From: Liolophura sinensis
Lineage: Eukaryota; Mollusca; Polyplacophora; Chitonida; Chitonidae
Direction of reading: 5' to 3'
DNA: 64,000 bases
Assembly: GCF_032854445.1 (NCBI RefSeq)
Contig: NC_088303.1
Location: forward strand, 3,725,501-3,789,500
In this document: positions 11,335 to 21,299 of the stretch, one piece after another
Layout of the letters: every line of letters begins with the position of its first letter
Numbering within the stretch: position 1 is the stretch's first letter
Program-made: the position numbers and the translations under genes
The notes under the pieces: generated by a model
Told to the model about the DNA's origin: nothing
Databases searched by the model: none
What the model saw: the letters and a program-made list of their open reading frames with translations, nothing else

Positions 11335-12190
11335 AATCTATGTCTTTTAGAGAGTTGCCTATATTCAGCTGTCTGGAAAATCAGTCATACTCTGTACCAA
11401 AATTGCATATAGTTAGTGACACGTAACAACACAAACTCTACACATAAATATCTTGAAGTTCATATTCTTGCAAAGAAAATCAAATTAGAATACTTCTTCC
11501 AATTCATAATGTTAGACTTCATAAGCTTAGTTTCAATACCGGTACCAAGAACTCATTGCCTCGGGTGACGTCGTAATTATTTAAGCACCAGTGGCATGCT
11601 GGGGAATGGGCGTGGAAAGTAATTTGTTTTACAGTAGGCGCACCAATATGCGGTGAGAACAAACTCCACGCAGTAACACATTCTAAACTACACCCTCAGC
11701 GAATAGACCACATTGTTTTTTATAACAAAATTTTCTAACATCCAGCTTTAAAACCATACTGCCGTGAGATAATATACTACAACAAATAAAATAATATTCA
11801 TTTATTAAGGTTATAGTATACTTAAATGTGTAAACAATTTCAAATATGATAGCAGTTTACGACACTGGTGTCGCCCACCGTGGAAACATGTTGAACCTGT
11901 TGAACCCCGCCAAATATCCAGCATGCCACCGGTGTTTTTAATAATTATGACATCACTTGAGTTTCTTGCCGTTGAAACTGGGCTTGTGTACTTTAACATT
12001 ATGAATTAGAAAAAGTTTTCTAACTTCATTTTCCATGCAATAATCTGAACTTCAAACATATCAATGTGTAGAGCTTATGTTGTTACGTGTCACTGACTAA
12101 AGGCAATTTTGGTAGCGAGTATTACTGATTTTACAGGCAGCTGAAAATAAGCGACTCTCAGTAAGAAAGACAATAGTGGAGGACAATGTA
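11335..12190. repeat. Long inverted repeat / foldback element
   Basis: Two diverged inverted arms of about 330 bp (11335-11665 and 11850-12190) flank a ~185-bp spacer, with the dyad near 11757. Matched blocks from outside in: ACCAAAATTGC (11397) with GCAATTTTGGT (12102); GTGACACGTAACAACA (11416) with TGTTGTTACGTGTCAC (12078); AATTCATAATGTTA (11501) with AACATTATGAATT (11995); GTGGCATGCTGG (11591) with CCAGCATGCCAC (11918). Neither arm encodes a recognised protein. It could be a MITE or foldback transposon with very long TIRs, or an old inverted duplication. Termini and target duplications could not be fixed. Confidence 0.75.
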
Positions 12191-12566
12191 TGGTATGAAA
12201 GCGGATAGCGTCCGTGTGCACTCACGTGTTATCTTGACCATCTGAAAATCTCAGTCACGCACGAGGAATTTTCTGACACATGTACGGATACAAATGAATA
12301 CGCGCACGTGCGACTGATACCTTACGCGATGTTTTGAAGCATGTGCATGTGAAAAGTTTACAATCGCACTGAACCTTCGACGGAGCCATGGACCTTCTGC
12401 GCAGCACGAGGTACATCATAATTGGAAAAGGTCGTCAGTGATGAGTCAGAAGAATGCGGTTTATCCTGGATAGTCCGCTTGCCGCTACCCCTAGCTAAAA
12501 GTGGCCACCATTGATTGTATGAGTGAAAAAACTCTTAATTTTAAGTTTGGTGTGAAACAACAAATT

Positions 12567-12833
12567 TATTTTATTTATTTATTTGATTGGTGTTTTACGC
12601 CGTTCTCAAGAATATTTCACTTATTCGACGGCAGCCAACATTATGGTGGGAAGAAACCAGGCAAAGCACGGGGGAAACCCACGACCATCTGCAGGTTGCT
12701 GGAAGACCTTCCAATGCACGTACAGCCGGAGGGGAATCCAGCATGAGCAGAATTCACAGCGATCGCATTGGTGAGAGGCTCCTAGGTCATTACGCTGCGC
12801 GAGTACGCTAACCAGCTGAGCCACAGAGGCCCC
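12567..12833 (-). mobile_element. SINE-A, near full-length
   Basis: Reads from the TTTATTTATTTATTTGATTG tail through GTTTTACGCCGTTCTCAAG to the head GCTGAGCCACAGAGGCCCC. All modules are present with moderate divergence. Confidence 0.85.
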
Positions 12834-13729
12834 AATAACAATTAAGTGACGCAAATAATTGAAATCCCCCGTGAATGAAGATTGTCTAATTTCTGTTCGT
12901 TTGAATCTCTGGAATATTAATGGAGATTCCTGTAAAGCCGTAAAATACACTAGATTAGTTTTTGAGGTGAAAACCTACGTTATTGAGACCTGAACTATAA
13001 AGGCATGCAGTAGACCTAAAAAGGTTAAGTCACGACAGTGACAAATATTTTCTAGGCAACAGAATGTAAAACAAAACATAATTAGCCTTAGAAATGTTGA
13101 CATCTTGAATAAAGGCCATTTTTTCCAGCTTTTGGGTTCGCCGAAGCTGTCTATTGTATTTAATCAGGACGAGGATTTTCAAAATTACCAAAGTTAATAA
13201 GTTTACAAAACTAATGTCGTAAAGCAGCGATTTCAACCCGAAAATTGCCATTAGATATTTGCTGATGTCCCACCAAACCACAGTTCACTCCTAAAAACGC
13301 ACCTTTTAAATAGGAGAGTGACTTTAAGGGAGGGAATTTGGTGCTGCAGTATTTGTTTTGCATGTTTGGAAACTGCTTACCACACTTCACGGAGGTAGGC
13401 CTCCATGTAAATTAATGACTGCAAAGCAGAAATGTTCAGTCAGGAAAGCATGAAAACCAACTTTTCTGAAAACACGTCGGGAGGACTCTGCATGAGGAAA
13501 ATATGACTTTCCATTAATTTTAACCACCGTGTTGGTATTGGGTTTTGAATTAAAATAAATGTACGCACTTTAATAGCTATCTAACATGTGGAATAAGACT
13601 AATATGGGGTTAGATTTTACCCATTGTGAAAAGCTTTCTATCATAACAAAGCAAAGCAATGGTCGACGTGAGGGCGCTAGATGGTTCCCACCCCTGCTTT
13701 AGTGTTCAAAGGGGCCCCATAACAGACGA
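12834..13729. other. Non-coding stretch, no gene recognised
   Basis: Short open frames only, without recognised domains. No clear repeat structure seen. Confidence 0.45.
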
Positions 13730-14560
13730 GTATTCGTCAGTAAGTGTGGGCTCCCCTACTGTGCAATAATTACACCGCGATACCGCGCAATGATCAGATC
13801 GCAATACTTTGCAAAGGTGACCTCGCAGTACTGTGCAATAATTACTGGGCATTATTGATTTATGATTATTTCTCAGCACTGGGTAATTATTACGCAGCTG
13901 TACCATGGTATAATTACATCTAGTACTGTGCAGTGATTAACCCGCAGGACTCTGCAATGTTCACCTTGCCAGCAGTGCTGTGTAATAATTACACTTCAGT
14001 ACTGTGGAATAATTACCCGCATTATTTAGGGAACGATTAACTTGCCATGGTCAGCCTATTGAGTCCATCACTACTGTGTAATAATTACACTTCAGTACTG
14101 TGGAATAATTACCGGCATTATTTAGGGAACGATTAGCCTGCCATGGTCAGCCTATTGAGTCCATCACTACTGTGTAATAATTACACTTCAGTACTGTGGA
14201 ATAATTACCGGCATTATTTAGGGAACGATTAGCCTGCCATGGTCAGCCCATTGAGTCCATCACTACTGTGTAATAATTACACTTCAGTACTGTGGAATAA
14301 CTACCCGCATTATTAAGGGAGCGATTATCCTGCTGTAGCCAGCAACGATTAGCCTGCATTATCCTGCCATGGTCAGCCCATTGAGTCCATCACTACTGTG
14401 CAATAATTACCTGAGGCACCATGCTAAGGTATTCCTGTAGCAAGGCGATAATGACTACGCAATACTGTGTCATGATTATCAAGCAACACCGAGTCATAAT
14501 TGTCCCGTATTACTCTACAATAATTATCTCATAACTGTGAGACTGTGCGGTAGGGCTCGA
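13730..14560 (+). repeat. AT-rich satellite: degenerate short unit with 96-bp units inside
   Basis: A motif near TACTGTGCAATAATTAC recurs throughout. At 13975-14410 it is organised as nearly identical 96-bp units (CTACTGTGTAATAATTACAC at 14071, 14167 and 14263, then one 120-bp step to 14383) with GCCATGGTCAGCC between. The flanks are decayed single units. No open frame. Confidence 0.85.
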
Positions 14561-14763
14561 TTGTCAGTCAGCCGTAGTGTCACCGTTTCCTCATGTCCCC
14601 CTTACAATAACTCACGGTGATCCCTCTCTCTGATTATCTTTAGTACACTCTCAAAATCGCTCTCTACATATTACACTGTGTTTAAACACTGCACAATCTG
14701 CATGGAACTGTGCTGTCTGTAAGCTGACAGAGACCGATACAACTAATGGCTGAGTCAACCTCC

Positions 14764-14818
14764 TGGGATGGTTGGGTGTGGGGGTGGGGTGGAGGGGGGT
14801 GGGGGGTGGCGGGAGGGA
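14764..14818 (+). other. G-rich run, potential G-quadruplex
   Basis: More than four G-tracts of 3-6 Gs within 50 bp (GTGGGGGTGGGGTGGAGGGG and on). This fits the G-quadruplex consensus. Function unknown. Confidence 0.6.
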
Positions 14819-15164
14819 TGAAATCCATTTAGTGTATGTTCAGAATTATCAGCCGTTAGAAGTGCTGAGAATCAGGCTTAATGGACTGTCCGCCATAACG
14901 GCATTCTCCGACCTAAAACAGGTCTCTTATGTGTCGGGAAAAATTTCTTCCCCGAACTGCCGACTCATTACAAACGGAAGAACCTGCGCTAAGGGAATGC
15001 TTTCTCTCTGACGTTTTAGCGTAGGCTAATTCCTTAACATGCAAATGTTGACTCTAAGTAACTGTTCCTGGGTACAGAACGATTTCATGTACATTTAGGT
15101 CTAAGCGTGTGCCGACACAACGGCATTGTTGCGTTGTAGGTCATCTTTCAGTATTCAAGTAATC

Positions 15165-15693
<529 letters not shown>

Positions 15694-15700
15694 GTCAGAC

Positions 15701-15898
15701 TGTTGGTGATCAAGTAGACTACACAGGACCAAGTGTTGCTGACCAGCTAAACTACACGCGGCCTAGTGTTGATGCTCAGGTAGACTACAGAGGGCCGCAT
15801 GCTGGCGATTAGCTAGACTACACAGAGCTGGGTGCTGATGCTCAGCTAGACTACCATGGCCCGGGTGTTGCTGATCAGCTAGACTACACGAAACCGGT
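15701..15898 (+). repeat. 33-bp tandem repeat, six units, reading as an 11-residue repeat
   Basis: Six 33-bp units follow the AATC tract directly. In one frame they read as variants of D-Q-L-D-Y-T-x-P-x-V, with changes between units biased toward conservative residues. The fourth unit has an in-frame TAG and no splice sites or start were found, so it is not called a gene. Confidence 0.75.
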
Positions 15899-16065
15899 GC
15901 TCGCGATGAGATAGGGTTCATAAGATCGAGTGGGTTTTGAATTCCTCTTCATCTTTTTCAGGCTGTAACAAAGACCATTATACCAGTGCACAAATCAAGC
16001 ATGAAGGTTTTGTTGATCCTGTTGATCCGGATTTTTGAATGATCTACATTTCGGGGTATAAACTA

Positions 16066-17683
16066 CACTGTTGCCCAAAATGATGGAATAAAATATTTTG
16101 TACCAGATTTTTTCAAATTTGCACCGGATTTTCCCCAACATTTTGGGCTACCAAGAAAATTCTAGACAGATTTACCATCTTCGGTTAAAGGTGGAAACAT
16201 TTGCAATGTTCAAACGTCCAGAGAATGCAAAATGGTGAAAGGGATACAAAACCAGAAGATTTAGCTTCAATTGTTGAGATTTAATGTGACCATAAGATTC
16301 AAATGAAAACAGATGAATCGATGAACTTGACAAATGAGAATGCACAAATAAAGTCTCAACAACAGATTAAAAGTCTCTAGTAGCGTGTGTGACCACCTCT
16401 GCCACAAATGAGGGCAAGGAGACGCCTCGGCATGCTATCAACGAGGTTGTTGATGACGTCAACGTGCATAGCGTCCCACTCTTCCCTCAGAGCCTGTGCC
16501 AGTTCTTGCAAGGTTTGAGGTGCATTGTCCCGGTCCTTGATCGTATGGCCAAGGACATGCCAGGCATGCTCGATGGGGTTCATGTCAAGCGAACAAGCTG
16601 GCCATGGGAGCTGCTCCACACACTCATCCCAAGAAATTGTCTGACGACGTTGGCCCTGTGTGGCCTGGCATTGTCGTCTTGAAGCCGAAAGTTGTTGCCT
16701 TAGACTTGTCTTACATGTGGCCAGCAGTCTTCCTGTAAAATATTCAGATACACGGCGGCGTTGACGTTTCCTTCCGTCACGAAAAGCTCTGTTTTGCCAC
16801 CATGATGGATGCCACCCAACACCATCACTGAACCGCCACCACCTTGACGGGACTCCCGGACACAGTCATCATGGAGGTCCTCGCCACGCAATCTTCGAAC
16901 CCCTTGTCGTCCATCTTGTGGGTCAAGGATGTATCTGCTTTCGTCAGTGAAGACGACGTGACAACGTGACGACGTGACGCCAATGGCCGACCTGTAACGC
17001 CCGGTGCCCCCTAGCCCAAAGGAGTCAATGCGGAGCAGTCAGACATGGACATGTGACCATCCGTCTAGCTCGATGCCCTGAACCAATAAGTCGTCGATTC
17101 ATGGTTTGGCGTGAAACACGAACCCCATAGTGTTGCCTCCACAAGAGATGGAGACGGATGGCTGGCATACTGCGGTTTGTTCGACACAGGTGTATCAGTC
17201 TCCTATCCTGTCGTCTTGTGGTCGAATGTGGACGCCCTGTTGACTTTCCTGGCGTTAACTGATGTACCTCTCTGACGCGTTTCAGAATCAGAGACCACAC
17301 TTTGAGATATCCCTGCAAAAGTGGCGGTATTGGCCACTTTTAAAGCCCTTCCCGTCCTAGGGCAATCACCCTCCGTCGCAGGCATGACACTGTGAACTTC
17401 TATGCCAAAAGTTGCGTCCATGAAATCAGGGATGGCCTCAACAGAAGGCCTGTTTATATAGGGGTTCAGCCGGAGAGAAAGTACCAAACTTAAATTGTGT
17501 CGCTTTACACGGCTCTCACCCGAAAGCCCTTCCTCGTAACTAAATATCTAGCTTCCACTGACATAAAGGGCCCTTCGTATAATAGTTAGGAAGAGCCAAG
17601 TGTATTGCAGGGAGGAAAAAATACTAGTATTTTCCAGAAGTGTAACCTGAATTTATTTTATTCCATCATTTTGGGCAACAGTG
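16066..17683 (-). mobile_element. Tc1-like DNA transposon, 1,618 bp, perfect TIRs
   Basis: Begins and ends with identical 30-bp inverted repeats (CACTGTTGCCCAAAATGATG..., 16066-16095 and 17654-17683) and is flanked by TA on both sides, the Tc1/mariner target duplication. The interior holds a minus-strand transposase broken by frameshifts. Intact TIRs with a broken gene make it non-autonomous, though it could be moved in trans. Confidence 0.92.
16377..17430 (-). pseudogene. Tc1-like transposase, frameshifted remnant
   Basis: Minus-strand pieces in different frames follow the transposase order. N-terminal helix-turn-helix: FAGISQSVVSDS, then GRPHSTTRRQDRRLIHLCRT and VSRQTMNRRL. Catalytic core: FTDESRY (first Asp), DDNARPH (second Asp), then LPWPACSLDMNPIEHAWHVL with the third acidic residue, and a C-terminal QTLQELAQALREEWD. 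At least three frame changes and a stop after the core separate them. The D-D-E positions survive, but no full protein can be made. Confidence 0.88.
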
Positions 17684-17689
17684 TATACC

Positions 17690-19866
17690 GTAACTGCCCC
17701 GGACATGTGTAGGGGACTGACCGTCCGGCTTGTGCTCAAAGGTTCTGGGTTCAACAATACGCTATATAAACATAGGCCAATACTTATGGTGATGTTTGTC
17801 TCCAGCATTAGTCTCTTAATAGCAGTCACTTCGTCTCATCTTGCTGGCACAGAGCAGAAAATATTGGAAATTAATTTTAAAACTACGATCAGTTAGCTTA
17901 TGGCGTTATGAGTAAAATGACGTCATCTTCGAGCACCCAAAAATTTGACAAATTGGATTAGAGAGGTTTAGTAACAATACCCCAAAACAGGAGAAGAAGC
18001 AAAGAACAGATTACTTCTTTATGGGCTAAACTGGGTCCTTATTCCAGCCTACACATGCAACGCTCTAAAAGTACCCAAATATAATGGGCTAAACTAAAAA
18101 GAGTAAAACTTGAGCGTCTAAGACGGTCTAGCATCAAATGATTTCACGAGACAGTCCTTTCAAATCGATATAATTGACTTTTTAGCAATTTCAAACATTC
18201 CAGTCCGCATACACAACATCCTGTCTGGCACTTTTAGTCCTTCCTTTTGCCGCGGGCATTATTTTTAATTATAACAAGATCTTCGTCTGTTTGACAGAGT
18301 CAGAGAACAGCAGGTCCAATCTATTTATACGGAATCACCATCGACCACTGTTTATCTTCTTGTTGGATCAAACCACAGAAAACCCCACAGGCGGCGTAAC
18401 ACATGGAGGCATACACACAGTTTTATTCTCGATGGAGGTTTTGCACTCGAGTGTGGTATCAACACATTCTGGTTGACGGTGTAGACGTTGCTCATAAACG
18501 ACAAAGGCTCTACAGAGTCAACTTTACATTTGAATTATCTGACATCGTCGGTGACGACGCTATCATTGATAATTTAAAGTCTAGGCCTATTTGCCTATGT
18601 CATCAAATTCTTATTCGTTCCTGTATACACATTTTCAGATTGAATGTTTTAAAAGTATAAATTAATTTTCGATTTTTATCTCATCTTTGTTTAATTTTAG
18701 CTTGTTTTGAAAATGTCAATTTATTTTTACCTGTTCTCATTATTACATCAAACACCAATTATTGTCTCCAGGTTTTAACAAGTTCTCTCCACCGATTGCC
18801 AGCAATAATACCAGAGTGGCGTTAAGCCGTAATAATTCATTCATTCATAATATGAACAGACAGCTACAGTGTGGTCAGATTTGTAGTGCTTCCTGTTGAA
18901 GTGTCATCAATGTACACATGCTTGTCGCGTCCAGTGTAACAGGGTCCTATACTACCATGGCCAGGCATGTAGCCCGGTGTGCAAACGTCCGTCTCCTTTT
19001 CGAGATAGAGTTTTTAGCGCAATTATATGCGTCTTTTTTGAATCCTTAACTTCTTTTTACTAAATGTTTAATTGATTATAACAGGAATTCAAAATCACGT
19101 GTTTTCTACAAACAACACTTGATTTACATACGCATTTTTATCCTCTATACTCAAAATCCGAAAGGCACGATTAAATAGATTCGAGACAAACTACGTATTG
19201 ATTTTCTATATCATCTAGTTATAGAGGACTCTGCAAACGATGCCCCACCCTACTTCGCCCCCCTCCCCACTTCCCCCACCACATAGACATAGAACAGCAT
19301 TTTCCCGAGGTACCCTGTTAAATCTATATTATATAAAAGAAAGATATAACCCTTGTATAGACAGATCAATTTTGTCCAGATTTAGAAGAGTCATTATGTT
19401 AGGTGGATATCAAAAATCGTTATTTGGTTTCCTGTAATTTTCTCTGGACGCGATAGAATAACCTGTATGTATGATTCGCTGTTATGAAATCACTTTCCTG
19501 TCAAAAACGAGAATCCGAAGACGTGATCAAACTCATAACCGACATCATGTGCAAACACTGCGCGTGACTTTCCGGTTTACTGCCGGTAAATTCTGGCACT
19601 TGCCACTGGTTCCAGGAAACAGTCTCCAAACCACACAATTATGGCAAACCTAAATTAATGCCTCACATATCGTAATAATTAGGTATCGTTATGTGATAAT
19701 CAAAGCTGCATGCAGCACAGTCGCAGCACAGCTCTATACTGACCCTGTGCAATGCATACTGGTGTGACGAGCTTGGTTGAGCTGTTGTGAAGACTTTTTT
19801 CTGTTGGATAAGAGTTTAACACATTATTTAATTAATCGTACTTTAAATAAGATATGGATAAAGATG
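17690..19866. other. Non-coding stretch, no gene recognised
   Basis: Only short open frames without recognised domains. No tandem array or SINE tail noted. Confidence 0.45.
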
Positions 19867-19867
19867 A

Positions 19868-19908
19868 CACTGCAATCTGCTTCTAGGAAGTAGAAGCAGA
19901 TTGCAGTG
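19868..19908. other. Perfect 18-bp stem hairpin
   Basis: CACTGCAATCTGCTTCTA (19868-19885), five-base loop GGAAG, then its exact reverse complement (19891-19908). It lies about 35 bp before the 37-bp minisatellite. Too short for a typical miRNA precursor; it could be a MITE relic or cruciform site. Confidence 0.85.
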
Positions 19909-19944
19909 ACCATTTGTTAGACACTTCCTAAATGATGATGGTAT

Positions 19945-20570
19945 GGTGACGACTTGTTCCTGCCAGCAAGGGTTGATACTGTGGCACCACATATTCCTGC
20001 CAGCAAGGGTTGATAACGTGGTACGGCATGTTCCTGCCAGCAAAGGTTAATACCGTGGCACGGTATGATCCCACCAGTAACGGTTGATACTGTGGCACCA
20101 CATATTCAGGCCAGCAAGGGTTGATAACGTGGCACGGCATGTTCCTGCCAGCAAAGGTTAATACCGTGGGCACGGCATGTTCCTGCCAGCCAGGGTTGAT
20201 ACTGTGGCACGGTATGTTCCTGCCAGCCAGGGTTGATACTGTGGCACGGCATGTTCCTGCCAGCAAGGGTTGATAACGTGGCACGGCCATGTTCCTGCCA
20301 GCAGGGTTGATACTGTGGCACTACATGTTTCTGCCAGCCAGGGTTGATACTGTGGCACGGTATGTTCCTGCCAGCCAGGGTTGATACTGTGGCACGGCAT
20401 GTTCCTGCCAGCAAAGGCTGATAACGTGGCACGGCATGATCCCACCATTACAGGTTGATACTGTGGCACCACATATTCCTGCCAGCAAGGGTTGATAACG
20501 TGGCACGGCATGACTCCACCAGTAACGGTTGATACTGTGGGATGGCAAATTCCTGCCAGCAAGGCTGATG
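19945..20570 (+). repeat. 37-bp minisatellite, about 17 copies
   Basis: Unit TTCCTGCCAGCAAGGGTTGA plus TAACGTGGCACGGCATG, with an exact 37-bp step for example 20179 to 20216. Variants swap TTCCTGCCAGC for ATCCCACCAGT. Open minus-strand frames across it are repeat shadows. Confidence 0.95.
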
Positions 20571-20773
20571 CTGCGCTATAGGCTTCGTTATCTACTTGAG
20601 TTTACCGTACAAATGAAAATGTTAACAAACGTACTTTTTCGACTACAAGTGGTATCGTGGCCTGCATACTTCCGTCAGGGGATTTTTACAGATAACAAAT
20701 TTGGGTTATTCCATACACGGAAGTGCCCAACAGCATCGTCTTAAACAGCCAATAATTCCGAGTATGGTTACCT

Positions 20774-21290
20774 CTAGCATGGATCAGCATAGCCTCGCGG
20801 CATACTCTCCAAAGACACAACCTCCCACTCCTCAGTCAGAGCCTGAGCTAACTCTTGCAGAGTTTGAGGAAGATTGTTCCTGCCATTGATGGCTCGTCCC
20901 TTGTCATTCCTGGTATGTGCGAGACGGCTCATATCACGGGAGCAAGAAGGCTTAGCATTGTCGTCATGCAACCGAAAATTGTTTCCACAAACCCTTGCGT
21001 GTGGAAGCCTGTTGTTTCCCAGAGATGGACACAAAGTCATCTCAGAAGTTCTCACCGCGTATGTAATCGTCGAACCCTTTTTTCTCCACCTACACGGTCA
21101 AAGATTTAACGATGCTCATCAGGAAAGGCCCCAGATCTCCAGTATCCGGGAAGTAGCCTTCTGTGCATCACAGTCAATCGCAGTCGAGCCAGTCTGTGTG
21201 GAACGGTTAGGCGTGGACATATGGCAATTCGTTTTGCTAGGTGACCGTGTTGAAGCAATGTCCTATTCACAGTTTGGCGGAAAACGTTGA
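20774..21290 (-). pseudogene. Second Tc1-like transposase remnant
   Basis: The minus strand carries a decayed relative of the element at 16066: FRQTVNRTLLQHGHLAKRI, a frameshifted CPRLTVPHRLARLRL stretch, then FRLHDDNAKPS (second catalytic Asp region), directly followed by LPQTLQELAQALTEEWE. The region between DNAKP and this C-terminal piece is shortened. No TIRs seen. Confidence 0.75.
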
Positions 21291-21299
21291 TTCCATAGT

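Noticed and set aside
19928-20562. Direct repeats of 37 bp that superficially resemble a CRISPR array
   Set aside because: There are no unique spacers (units are contiguous), no cas genes, and the DNA is eukaryotic.
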